Positions 34,801-49,800 of a stretch of DNA of 64,000 nt are shown here, piece after piece (positions within the stretch are counted from its first letter, which is position 1; the number at the start of each line of letters is the position of its first letter). Source of the DNA: Molanna angustata (taxonomy: Eukaryota; Arthropoda; Insecta; Trichoptera; Molannidae); contig OY754970.1 in NCBI GenBank assembly GCA_963576475.1, forward strand, positions 33,792,619 through 33,856,618. The letters run 5' to 3'. A model generated the notes under the pieces. The model saw only the letters and a list, made by a program, of their open reading frames with translations, was not told the DNA's origin and made no database searches. A program made the translations under genes and the position numbers.

Positions 34801-37800
34801 AACTCGGATCAAGGACCAACAAGCCGCTGACGGAGAGCGACGAGTGTCCGTCTAGCAAGATATATATAGTCCATAGGTAAGAATTGAAGGGGGCACCGAC
34901 CTTTTTCCCAGAATCCTAGGATGGGGCTACAGCCACCGCCAACTTTACTGGCGCTAGGCCCATATGGCCTCAACCTACCCCCAAGGAACGATGACAGAAA
35001 TTAAGTGTCATATTTAATACTAATGTTGACGAAATTTATTTACTAATTGCGATGTATTTAACCGATCTCCGTGGTACAGTTGATAAGCCGTTTGGCTTTT
35101 GTGTGGGCTTTCTGGGGTCGATCCTCAGCAGAGGATAATTTGTTTTTTAAAAATGAATATGTTCTTGTAAAACAAGTACATATATATCTTCCTACGTTCC
35201 CTAAAATTAGCATAAATGCTTGTTCTATAGGTGAACAAAATCGGTCGAGGCAGGATTCAAACTCGTGACCACTGGATTACTAACCCAATGCGCTAACCGC
35301 TCTGCCATTGACCCATCTAATTTAATCGTATGTCAAATGTGTTACATTTTTATGTGATGAGTCATACCAATCTTTATTATGGATCGACTTTAGCAAGGAT
35401 TATAGTAAACATTTCACTAAGACCAATAATTATTGAATTTACACGGACAAAGCTAATTGTACAAATTTCAATTGTGTTTTGTGATGGTTCGACCACACAA
35501 AAAGAATGTCAAAGAATAGTCAGTCACAAAAAATTTGACACAATCACAAAAATGAAATTCTGTAAAATGAAAGTAATAAGCCAATGATATATGTAGGTAC
35601 ATAAATAAATATATTCACCTGTTTGCGTTGATTGTAAAACTTGGGTCCATAAGGCTTTTGTGGAATCACTGGGTTCAAAATGGGAGAGTCGCCGCTGTCT
35701 ATCATGTAATGTTGCTGTTCATCTAAAATTTCAGAATGAAATAAATAAACAATTTTTTTTCAATGCTTTAAACTGTCACTTCATGATAGAACTTCACACA
35801 GAATTTTAAAAAAAAAATTATAAATATAACATTATAAATTATTTTAATTAAGTTCGAAAACGTGACTCCCATTCACCGATATCGCTCAATGCCGAGCATC
35901 ATCAGAATGGTGAACATCTATTTTTCTTGGTATTACCCCTTCTTTCTATATTATTCGTATCCTGGTTTTGAATCTATATATAGATGGTCTTCATAACTAT
36001 TGTTCACCATTCTGACGATGCTCGGCGGTGAGCGATGCCGGTGAATGGGAGTCGTGTTTTCGAACTTAATTAAATTGAATGTAAAATTATACATATTTTT
36101 TTTCATAATTCCATGTGAAATGAACAACTAGTTTAATTAGAAATAAATATGGAAAAAAGATGTCTAATTTTGATTAATGTTCAGGAGAAAGATATTATTA
36201 ACCTTTGATAACTTTTTTGATGTATGGATCCAAGTTGATAGTGAAAGGTAAAAATATTTTGAGATCTGCAGCCAGGAGACTAGCACGATGAAATCCCAGA
36301 AAAACGTCCAGCTTGCGTTCATCTCTGTCTAGTTCCATTAACGGTTCTGCTTCTCTTAATGTTGGAATGCTCGGGCGTACTCTGAAACAAAATGAGTTCA
36401 TTATACATATAGTTTACAAAAAAATAACGATTTAGAAAGTAGTTTGCTATATTATAGAAAATAATATAACATAACATGTATTTCAAACTAAAGAGATTAA
36501 TTTTACAAAATAATAAATACAGGAGACACAAGATAGAACATAAATCAAATTTTATCTAGACATATTTCTTTAAGGTGATTTCTATGGTTAATTTCTTCAT
36601 TATATTCGGCCATGCTTTCAATCTTACTCTTTTCTATTTCATAAATATTGGTTTGGAACTTTAAATATATAAATGACAGCACACAAAATTTTTCTCTGTA
36701 ATTCATAGAAGACTAACTATAATATGAAATTTCGATATGCATAATATTTACTTTCATGTGTAAAAATATAATTACTTGTCATAAATCTGCTTTAAAGATG
36801 TGCTGTCATCAATGTGATCTTCAAACATTTCATGGTGTAATATTATCCAAGACGTACGAAAGGGCCATTGTTCCGTGAGATTGACCCAAGATGCTAAATG
36901 ATACCAGTTGAAGTCAATTTGAAAAGCTTTCAATAGTCTACCTGCAATAAAACCAAAAATGTATAGATTACTGTAACAAATAAAACATCACATATTAAAT
37001 CGGCCACTGAGCTTGCAATACAGTGGGTCCCCGGGTTTAAAATTAAATTTTGAAACATCCCCGAATCTCCAAAGATTTTTCATAAAAAATGTGTATATAT
37101 TTTCAGTGTAATGTGTATATATAAAAAATGTGTATTTATTTATTTAATCCAAGGTTTTTTCGATCTAAAATTAATAAATTTCGATTATATTTTTGTACTT
37201 TCTTATGAAAAATAACTCCATCGTCTTTCTTCACAACATTAGACCTATTACGGCAACATTTTACGACACAGAATGTCATTTTCAATTACAAATAAGTGAG
37301 AAGCGACGCGTACAAAGGTTCGTCAACGACTAATATTCGCTAGGACCAGCTAGGACACATGTTTTGATTAGGACTCATGTTTTAGTGTGCAGATTTTTAA
37401 ATTCTATTGCATATCTAACCATTACATATCACTGGCTCTATGTAACTATGTATAACCAAAATGTCAAATATTTGGCTTGGTAAAATTGTAAACTGCTAGC
37501 CCTAGAACAGGGTTACCTAGTTGGGCAGCAGTAATCTTCATAATAGTCTTTGTGATAAAGGTGTGAAAAATAAATAAAAATAAAATAAAAATTTTGTAAT
37601 AAAAAAATACCTGTGATGTAAAGAACATTCATAAGTCGTCGCATACTTCTTGGATTAACATCGCTGAAATAATCATCAGTTAGTAGTACCCTGAAAAGAT
37701 AAAAAATAAACTGAGATTGTGGTGGGAAAATCACACTAAATAATTCTATTACTTTTATAATACAATATGGTCATTTCAGCATAAATAAATATTCTTCAAC

Positions 37801-40800
37801 AATAATTAAGCCAAATTGATTTGGATATAAATTTAAAATACCTGTTTAAGTCTGCAGGTCCACTGCTTAAACCAACTTTGTGAAGGTTTGAATTCATCGA
37901 GGAAGCAACAGATTCTGAAATTTTCAGTTTTCTAGCTCCCCGTGAGCTCCCACTGCTCCCCAATCCTTTAAGTTTTTCTTGACTTGACATCAGTTCTGAG
38001 GCAGAAGATAATCGTCTGGCTGAAACCTGGTTAAACGAAGAAAAAAATCTTATTTGATTATCTTTATTATGTTTTCATTTAAATATAAATATTTGTACAA
38101 TTATGATTTTATAAACATGAAGACACTATAATCTCATTTGAGGTTATGCAGTATGCCCAATTATTGGGAGCCATATTTACAAACCATTCTCAGTGCTCAA
38201 GTCAAAATTACCACACCGAAATGTATGGAATCTGTAATGCTAAGCATTGAGAATGTGGTGTATTAGAATACGTGGTATTGCCCCCTTCCCCGATAAAGGC
38301 TATAAATACGGTAGAGACGCGATTCGCGGCATCTTATCGCTTCCGCGTGCTGCACAGATAGATAGGTATATACAGTGTAGGTACTTGTTCGCCCAATCGA
38401 TCTGCTACGTAAACAAACCAAGTATAAAGTGCATATGTGTTCATATTAATCCCCACACCAGGACAAGACAGAGAAAATACTTCGGGCCTAAATATTTTCA
38501 CATTAACTTAGCATTATTTTGATAAACTTGAAATATTCTCAAATAAATTAAAATAAAGGATTTTGATAATATTTTCAAATTAACTTGGCATTATTTTGAT
38601 AAACTTGAAATATTCTTAAAAAAATTGAAATAAAAGGATTTTGATTTTTACGAATGATTGTATCAGTGTAGATATAATGAGGCTAGAATTGTAATTCAGA
38701 AGACAAAAGTATGGCTTGATGGAATGTATTTATAACTCATGAATAGTTTGCAAATTTGAATATGTAAATTAAGTATAATATGGAATTAAACGAAACATTT
38801 AAACAACTCTAAGTAATTTCTATCAAATATTGAATTTAAAAATAGTTTTTATTGTCACTTACAGATCTTTGAAGCGAAGTAGACAAATCATCACTAGCTG
38901 AAATACCACTAAGTTGTAGTTTCCTCTGTGATGTTTGTTGAGCAATCTTCACCCTTCTCAGAGCAGAATTTTGAAGGTAAAATGGTAATTGGACCATATT
39001 TTTTAAATAATCCCAACCCCCTATATTGCTCTCTGAAAAAGCTCTGCGACTATTGACTTCAACTGCCTGCAAAATATAAAATTATGTATGTACAACAATA
39101 AAATATTTAAACAAAAATTGTTAATGATAAGAAGTTTAATTTATATTTAAATTTTGCAATAGGTCATTAAAGGTATGCAAAATATGAGTAAAAAATGGAG
39201 TGTATAATTATTACATTCAAATATCCTAGTAAAAAATACTAAGCCCACTTCTGACAAAATATTTCCTTCTAGAAAATCACACTTACAAGGCCGGTATAGA
39301 AGTACCTATATATCATTATGTTAAATCGGTCAGTAATATGGCTAGTATGAAAAACAAACTGGGTTGTTTCTTTAATACTAGTTGCATGTAACATGAGATT
39401 CAACTGTCATGTAAGAATAGGTAATCCATGTAATGTTATAAATAAAAATAAATATATGTACGAAAGTATCAAACTTATAATCCAAATTATTGAAAATATT
39501 AAAATTTAAAAAAAAAAATTCAAATATTTTGTTTTCCTATATAAAACATGTATGTTAGTTAGGTTAGGATAGTGGTTCAGTCCTTTTTTCCTACCCTGAA
39601 TAGGTAAACAGTTTGATGTTATGCATGTATTTATTAAGATTAAGTATCAAACTATATATAAGAGTCACCGTAGATATTGTGTATTCTGCCATACAAATCG
39701 TATGGCACAATGTTGTCACTAAATACAATTTATTTAAAAAAAAATTGAGATGTAAATTATCCTGTTGGGGTGTTTTGGCGTTTTTCAATATTATTGGAAA
39801 TATAGGCATTCATTATAAAAAAAAATTATAAAAAAAATTTTCATAAATATTTTTTTGAGATATTGTACCTATATTGTTATATTATTTATACAAATTTTCA
39901 TCAAATAAGGTTTTGTGGTTTTTGAGATATTAAAAGTAAAAAAATGTTGATAACTCCCTGATTGGAACAAAAATTTGAAATACTGAGAATAAAAGTTTTG
40001 TGGGCCTAAAATTTTTTATAACTTCTGAAATTTTGAGCTCTGTGCATGATGATATATTAAGAGAAATAAATTCTCTTGAACAAATTGACAGTTGGACAAA
40101 GAAAAATACACAGAACTTATTGAATGAAAGACATGACAAAAATAAATCGACGAATAAACAAGTGTCAATTTAGGCGTTAATGTAGTAAATGTAAACATTT
40201 CAAATTGTACAACTTGTACTATTGTTTGTTAGTATGATGATTGTGCCTAAAGCTCGCATGTAAACTTGTGTAACATGCCGAAAAGGCTATAAAAAACCAA
40301 GCAATATTTACATATGTAAGATAAATACACACTTTCACATTTGACATGTGATTTGAAATAAAATGTGCGAGAAACTGGTTTATTATGTCTGAATGATAAT
40401 TCATACACAAAAATCATGAATGTAAAGAAAATAATTATTGAGAATATTAATATTTAATTATTGGATGCATTATCTATGAAAAATAAATATACATATAACA
40501 ATATTAAAAAAAAACTGTGTAAACAACTGAATTAGTTACAACAGTTTTTGCATTCAATATGCACTGGGTTGATCAAGTATCAAAATAAACGCATTAGTGA
40601 AAATTTTGAAAATAACACATGTTGTGTCGACTAACCTCATTCCATACTACCTGCAGACATAAAACAAAGTTTAATTCAATAGAAGAGAAAATGGAGAGCA
40701 AGGGTAAGAAATATTTCAAATATTTGTGTTAGAAAACAGATAATTTCACAAAATACATTTTATATGTAATCAGACAGAATAGGAACACTGAGATTACTGA

Positions 40801-43800
40801 TTTAATAATTTCATAAACTTCAAATACAGTTTGGAGTAAAATTATCTCCTAGAAATATAGTTGGCATCATGAAAGCATAAAAACTAAATAAGAATAAGAT
40901 AAAGGAAATCAAAATATCATAGTTATAACAGTGTCAATAGTATGTAACATTATCTTACCTTACTTATAATATGTGGATCAATGGCAAGTATAATAATAAA
41001 AGGACTGTATTGTTCAGAACATAATGTATGGATGGCGTTCAACACAATGAGAACTCTGTCTTGTTCACAGCTGTCCAGAGCATCTACTACCACTACTAAT
41101 CTGGTCTGCTGTCCCGTAAATGCATCTAAACATTTTACCTGCAAAAAAATACATAGTTATAAAATGAACAATTAAATGGCTTTAAATTAATTTATTTTAC
41201 ATCACAGGTTCTTACTGTATAGGATCAAATGTTTTATTATCGAGGTACATCAGAGGATTCTTAACCTATATATAAGCTGTTCTCTAGAAAAATGATTAAA
41301 GCAGCAAAACTCTGTCCATCAAAATTCGGAAGCTGAGATTTTATTGTTCAAACTCTCATTTCTTAGATGAAAAGTAGTTATCAGGTGTATGAGATATTTC
41401 TTACACATTGTAGTAAGTAAAGAGGTACCTATTGTTTTAATAAAAGCCCAAATTATTTCTAATGAAGTTATAGCAAAGTGACTTAACAGCACATGCTTTG
41501 TTTACATGCATTTTTGTATTAATAAATAAACAAAATAAATAATTACCATGTCAGTGAGAAGCGTGACTTCAGGTCTCAGAGCTTGTAGGAAGCCTTCTGG
41601 TTGTTTATCTACACTCTTTTTTAGATGTGCCCTCGGAGACAAGATAAGAGCACTTCCTATTTTACCCCAGGTATATAGATTAGCTACGGCTGCTAAAGCT
41701 AGTATAGCACCGAGACCTATTAAGATTCCTTCCTGAATTTTCAAACTCCTAAAAGTAATTAAAAATATTTTATTATTTAATTACGACATAAGGGCGATCG
41801 GAATATCAAACTGGAGGAGAGCGGTGGAGGACAGGAACAGCTGGAGAAGGATTCTGGAGGAGGCCAGCCCCCCCTAGATAACGTGTCATTTAGCTAAAGA
41901 AAAGAAACAATATAGATTAGCTACATTGAATTATCTTTTCTTGTTTCTTTTCTTGAGCTAAATGACATGTTGTCTAGGGGGGCTGGGCCCACACAGGGCT
42001 GTAGTGCCAATGATGATGATAAAAGGAAATTAAAAATATGAGGTGAATGTTGACTGTGAAGTATGTTAATTTACTATCACAAAACATAATGTGTAGAATA
42101 TAGTCATTGACAAATTCAAAAGAAAAAGAAAATTTATAGTAAATAAGTTTGCAAAATTTATTTATAAACTTACATCGGATCCGTTTCTCCATTTCTTAAG
42201 TAAAGGACTAACACAGATATAGCAAATATGATAAATATAAAACACAATTCAAATGTCAATATATGAGGAATGCAACAAACTCTACGCCACCTGAAAAAAA
42301 ATTATCAAAAAGAAATATTATGTATATCAATCTGTTATTCGTTAAGTCTGAAATACATATCTGACATCCGATAAAATAGCATATTAAAGAATAATCCCAA
42401 TAATGAATTAATTATTAAGGGGGGGACTGCTGCCAACGTACCTATTTTTTCAATTTGAATTTGCGTCATTACTACAAAACGAATCATTTTGAAAAAAATA
42501 ACCTAGTTAGTTTGGATATTAATAAATAAAAATATACCTAAATTTTTTAATTATGGTTTGTATATATTCTTGTAGGAAAATAATAAGCATACCCCAATTT
42601 TTGACATTTATCTTAAATTTCTAAAAAACTATAAGGTATAGAGCATTATATTTTTTTATAAATTATAGAAGATCAAAGTATCTGGAAAAATACGATGTAA
42701 CGTTGCATTAATGGATCAGGTTAAGTTAATAAACCAAAAAAACTTATATTTCGCAATGGCGCTGAATGAAAAATAAATGTTTTTTAGGTTTATTTTCTAA
42801 ACCTGAAGCATTAATGCAACGTCACATCGTATTTTTCTAGATATTTTTGTCTTCTTTAATTTAAAAAAAATATGTTGAACTACGCCTTATATTTTATTAA
42901 AAATATAAGATAAACGTTGAAAATCGGGGTATGCCATTATTTTTCTACAAGATTTTATACAGAACATTATCAAAAAGTAAAGATACATTTTTCTTTATGA
43001 ATACCCAAACTATCTAAATTATCTATTATATCTGACAACAAAAGAGGATATTAAAGAAAAATTTAAATAATGAATCATTAACATAGATATCTGAGATCCA
43101 ATAAAAAAAACATATCAAAGAAAAATCTAAATAATGAATAATAATTGAATTATTAAGATTAATACTTTACCTCCAATCGGCAGTAGCTCTAATTGGTTTA
43201 GGTTTAAAAGCCCTATATAATCTTGTACACAATCGTCCATATTGATTTTCTAGCGCCTCTGAAAGGCTTACAATCATTTGAATAACGGATGCTTCTCCCT
43301 CTTGGGTACTACTTTTGGCTTGATCAGTAAAATGGAATCTGTGAAAAAAATTGAATTGAAAATGGACATTGTTACAGAGATAGTTGTCTGTATAAAGATA
43401 CCTATTGTGTATTTCAAGGAACTTACCTAATGGGTTGAGCAGGTAAGGAATGAGTGCATTGTGGGCCAGGCGGATGGCAGAATACAACTTGAAGAACTAA
43501 CTTGAGGGAATTAAATTTGCGACTTAAAGCTAACATCACAGTATAAGGCCAAGACCATTCATATCTGAAAATAAATAAAATATATTAAGCGCTTGATTTT
43601 AAAAATAAATTCATCAAGTGAACCTCCAAGGGTATTTGTCTTAACAAAAAGAGACGAAAACAGCCTCTTGATATTTGAAAGGAAAATCCTGAGAAAGATT
43701 TTTGGCCCAGTAAATGATAATGGACTTTGGAGGATGCGATATAATCATGAATTACAGGCATTATATGACGAATCCAACATTGTACAAGTGTATGAATGTT

Positions 43801-46800
43801 GTGTCATAAAAGTACGTAGACTGCAGCGGTTGGGACATGTCAGCCAGATGAATGATGATCATATCCCCAAAAAGGTTTTTAATACTAATCCAGAGGGCAG
43901 AAGTAGAGGCAGGCCCAAGCTAAGATGGCTAGACGATACAGAAGACGACTTAAAGGCGATCGGAATATCAAACTGGAGGAGAGCGGTGGAGGACAGGGAC
44001 GGCTGGAGAAGGATTCTGGAGGAGGCCAGGGCCCACACAGGGCTGTAGCGCCAATGATGATGATGATGAGAGGGTATTTGTAGAAATCTCACTTTTTTGA
44101 ACAGTAATTAATTTGTCCTACAAACGACTATTGGCAGATTAGGTTTCCCTCCAATAGGTGTTAATTATTGTCTTTACCATCATATTGTCCTTGCACTTTT
44201 GGGTTTTCAAGATATATGTATTTACATATTGAATTCAATAAATATAATACAAACACACCCATATTCAGAGACAAATTAATATTAGTGAGGAGGCCTCAGG
44301 TCTCAATTTTTCTCAACAATGATATAATGATATAAAACAACAATGATATATTATTTCTCTATCTTCACATTTGTCTCTGATATGGATGTACATGAGATTG
44401 CGCAGCAGTTATGATTGAAATGGTAAGAAAGACACATATTCAATTCAATTCAATTCACATAGTCAATTTAGATGCACTTACCTTCGACTGGCGTACCATA
44501 AGGAGATCAGAGTGACGTAAAGGAGGACAAAGATGAAAGCTGTAAGGGCCAATGAGAGTACCCAGGTGGCTCCTGCTAATATAGCAATAGCGCCCCCTAG
44601 TGCCGCTGCGTGCCAAACACCCCAACCCACGGCCCAACTCCAATGCCATCCAATCTCTACCCACTGACGGGCAAAGTTCTTCATTTCCTCTGAAACAATT
44701 AAATTTACACATTTAGTGAGCAATTGATCTCCAACTTCCTTTGCTAGTTTCTATGAAATAACGTCGCTAACAGTTATATTCCATCGTTAAATATAAATGA
44801 ATAAGCACAAGCACTAGGATTTAATCTTTTTGATGAGGTAATGCAACAATTTTACAATAGTAAATATCATTAAGTATTATATAAATGTATTTGTAATATT
44901 GTTAAACAAAAAAAGGATGTTAAATAAATAAATAATTTATGTATATGTATTTGTTTTGTATTCAATAAAAAAATACATTTTGAATAAAGTCTTAAAATGT
45001 TCAGAAACGGTATAATTCTGGTTGGGTAGCATTCTCAATAGAAAATAAATTAAGTATTGTTGCTTCCGATTTATTGATATTATTCAAGCATACAAATAAA
45101 ATAAATTAGACTGTCATCAATATCATACTCAAAAAATGTCTAATACCAAAAATATTCATATCTCTATCATTTGTCATAAAAAGAGTAAACAACATTCATA
45201 CACTTAACATAAGTTCAAGGGTTACAAATGTTTGTAAGAGTTACAAAATAATGTGGTTTTATTTATTTATTTATATAATTTATGTACTGAAGTTAATGGT
45301 TTTATAGTGAAAAGGTCCTATAATCAATAAATACTGTGCAAAAATACATCCCTGATGACAAAAAAATCTGTAATTATAAGATGTGTCACTCACCTCTTAA
45401 TTTATTTAAAAGAAATGATTTCCCAGAACCCCATCTTGCATAAAGTCCAACAGTAATTGGCATTGAGAGACTAGGTTCCGAGAGCATATCAGCAAGGGCA
45501 CTGCTGTATAATTCGTAGCCCAATAAACTTTCGTTATCTTCATTTGTATTCAGTCGTCCTGAAAAAAAAATCCTATCAAGGACCAGTATCTACGGTTTGA
45601 AAGAAGAGTAAACTATACACATTAGATGTTTTTCTGAAACATCTACAATATTTTTTGCCTAAATGAACCTTTTAATTACGCAAGTAAGATTCTTTATAAT
45701 ATTAGAAAACTATCATTTTTAATATAATTAGTACACTGGCGGGCTTATTGCCTAATGGCCATTTCTCTCAGCCAACCAGAGTTAAATATACAAAATAAAT
45801 ATGTTAAATAGAAAAAACAGTGTATACTATGGCAATAAGTTATTCAAATTACAAAAATAAACATAGGTGGCAGAAGAAAAGTAAAAAAAACAAAGAAGAT
45901 AGCACATAAGAACAATTCATAGCAATGATAGGAAAACTAAAGGATAAGGAAAGGAAGAGGAGAGGAAGATATAATCAGGTATTGTTAGATAAATATTTTT
46001 GCTTTAGCTTTTTCTTGAAGATGTTTAGTGAGATAGACGACGTAATACCAGGACTTAGACTATTCCATAGTCTAGCTGAATGTACTTCAAAGGAAGGGCT
46101 AAAAATCCAGAATTATTATTTTGTTCAACAGGAAAAAACATTTTAAATAAAATACTTACGCGCACCAAAAATTTGTCCTAAAATAGTCTTTGGATAGTTC
46201 ATGTCTATATTGTATGGAGTTTCTTGTGCTCTATTAGGTCTATAAAGTAGTTGACTGTGTTTAGGATTCCTTAAAAGAATTTCAACAATTGCCTGAAAAA
46301 CAATTGATACTATTAACAAAACATTTTTATTTTAAATAGTATGTTTTCAGTGCACAATATGAATTAATTATTATTTCAATGTTATCTTGATTTGTACATA
46401 TAGATTGAATCAATGTGAATATAGGTGCGTGAAATCTAAAAAAAGGTACAGCTTTGACGATTAATCTTTGAATCAAAAATTTTTAAAATTGTATATACGC
46501 AAACATTAGGAGTCAAAGATAATTTTTGACAAATTTTCAACATCTCAATAGAGACGAAGTTGTAATATTATAGGAGAACCAGGAACTCAAGCCACTTACA
46601 GGGCTTATGACCTGTCATCGGCTAGTTTATGAGCTTGCACAACGTTCACCAACTATGCAGTCTTATTGAGTTCCCTACTTACTTACTTTCCGTGTCCGGA
46701 ACACCATCATATTCGTAGCCCCCAATATTCAGCCACTCGGATTCCACTAGTGTTTGCTATCACTGTGTCTTGGTGCGTGCATGTCGCTCCTATCATGGTA

Positions 46801-49800
46801 CATGACATTAGGTGCACGTTGTCCTGTCTGGCGCCACACTCGCAGATGTCTTCCTCTCTGTAACCCCATTTCTTGAGGTCACTGTAACAGCAGGAGACAC
46901 CCGTTCTGAGCCTATTGAGCACTCTCCAAGTTGGATAAGGCTGGTTGTGTCCTACTGACACGTCCTCCGCGGGAGTTCACTTATCAATGCAGTTTTTTAA
47001 AGTTCTATATATTTTAATAATGGGAAACAGATAGTTTGAAAATAAACTGTTTTTACCATCGCTATCTATGAAGTAACGAATAAACCTTTTTGTAACGCCA
47101 TCTATTGAGAAGTTGTATTTTGTAAACAATGAAAATAACAGTCCAACATAATATTCCAACCTCGTTTCTATTGAGATGTTAAAAAATTAATATGTCTTAT
47201 AAATTTCACAAAATATATTTTAATTGTGTTCATAGCTTACTAATTTTGACTATTTTACAAAATAGAAAGATAAATGAATTAAAATTTGAGCATGAATAAG
47301 TATAGATACATTTTAGTTATTGATCACCACCATTGATTATTTTAAAAAATTGTATGTAATTTATCTATATGTTGTAAGCAGATGTGTATCTGATGCGATG
47401 TACTGAATTATGACCAAACGATAAATAGTAAATATATGTACATGTATACATGCAGGAGTAAAAAATGTAATTTGTACAATATTTCCATATTGGGTCTAAA
47501 TTAAATTGATTAAATGATTAAATGATTGGCAGACTAAAAGTTTAGACATCCACTTAATTGTATAAATAATTAATTTTGTAGCATCATACCTTAGATCTGG
47601 CTCGCATAGCTATGTGTAAACATGTATCTCCTTTTTTATCTATTGCATTTACACGAGCCTTCTTATCCAATAATAATTGCACCATTTCTGCATTTCTCGA
47701 TCGCACTGCCCTCAATAAAGGCGTATCGCCATCCTAAAAAAATAATACATACAAATATTGGAACCATGTTGCAAGAGAAAAAAAATACATTTAAAGAAAT
47801 CACATGGAAAGAATAAGAACTTACTTTTGTTGACAGTTCGAGATCTGGATTTGATTGTAGTAACAATTTTAATATAGCGGTATGTCCTTTTTCTACAGCA
47901 TTATAAACAGCGGTTTTTCTATCTTTACCTAAAACATCAACATCTGCATATTTTTTTAGTAAGGCTTCTACAACAGTTTTATGACCTCCTTTAATAGCAT
48001 GAATAAGGCAAGTGTCTCCACCACGATCCTGAAATCAAAATTATGAAAATGAATCCTGTGTAAGTCGTATTTCTTATGAGAATGTCTAGTAAATGTTTTC
48101 AACCCAGATAAGTAAGAATTTTTTTCTTAGCTAGAATTTGAGGGAAGCAAATATAAAAACATCGATCTGTTGGTATACACATAGGTTAAATAATCAATAA
48201 CTTCTTAAATTAATAGTATAATTATGTTATATAATATATATTTACAATGACAAACCTGTATATTAATATAAGCACCACTATTAAGCAAAGCTGCGGCAAT
48301 TTCATAATGCCCTTCTTTACAAGCTATGGTCAGAGCTGTACATCCATCTTTATCTAAAGCATTAACATTTGGTTTGTGATCTAACAACATTTGCACTATC
48401 TCTACGTGATTTCCTGAAACAAAAATGATACATTATTAAGAAAATATACTGGTAAAATATTTGTAGATAAAATAAAAATAATATAATATTTTTTAGTTAT
48501 ACAGCAGTGACACCAACTGTGTATAATCCACAGAGGATATATTTTGCACTATCTTTTGATAGATGTCATTAGAATTTTGTAGTTATTTTCAAGCAGAAGG
48601 ATTTAATTTCAATTTGGGCATTTATTAAAATAGTAAAAATTTGTGTTTCATAAATAGTCAATATCGTGAAACAATGTGCCAACAGTTAAAACAAATTACT
48701 GAGGCACTATATATATATGCGTATGGCATGTCAGGCACTGAATTTCATTCACTGAAGTCTGAAAAAGTGTTTTAATCAAAGTGAAAGAACTTTCTTATTT
48801 CATTTTCAATTTCATTTCCTACGGGAAACACATCATGGACGTTGGAATTGAAGTGCAACACCATAGAAAACACATTAATTATACTAACCTTGGGTAGCCT
48901 GAAGCAGAGCAGTCCAAGAGTACATTCCTGCCTGATCGGGAGTGGCCCCAGCGGCCAGTAGAGCCTTGACAGCTTGAGCATCTCCCCTTCTTGCAGCCCA
49001 AACCAGAGCTGTTGTACCGTACTTGTCTCCACTGTTTGGACGAGCTCCCGCCGCAAGCAACTTCTCCACTATCCGAGGATAACCTCGGCCTGCAGCCCAT
49101 ATCAGAGAACTATAAAAGAGAATATTTGAATACACTTCATCAGGGTGACTTTGGTCCACAAAAATGTTGATCTTATTCACTTTTCTGTGTGTTGATAATA
49201 CTACAGAATAACTACATGTTCTTTTCATCATGGCAGCCCTTTCAAAAACTGCTTTGTGAATTAATTTTGTCATGTATAAACCAGATAGTCCCACATGATT
49301 AATGCCCACTATGTTGACTTTAATGCAGTGGAAACATGGACAAATAATAGGAGTGTTGGAAGACTCCCTAAAAGATGGTCAGGGGAAATTCTCCAAATGG
49401 CCGGTAAAACCTGGATGCGGAGGTGACAGAACAGAGATGAGTGAAAGTGTATGGAAGAGGTCTACATCCAGCAGTGGAGGAACGAGGGCTAGAACACCAA
49501 TTTTAATTTGATATTGATGAAGATTTTGTTAACAGGTAATATCTTATTGTTAGTATTCTTATTGTTAGCTAGTAAGTAATATCTTATTGTTATTATTAAA
49601 TGTAAATGAATTAGTGTGTGTTTTATTTTTTCATTTATTTATTAAATAACATGGTTTAAATACATTTGCTCACTGCGATGCATTGCATATGACCATACTA
49701 CCTCAATGTAATTCAAAGGGTCCTTGTTTTATGCTAGAATACATATAACTAGGATGTTTAAAATCTGTAACTTACAAGGCAACCAGATGTGACATGATTT

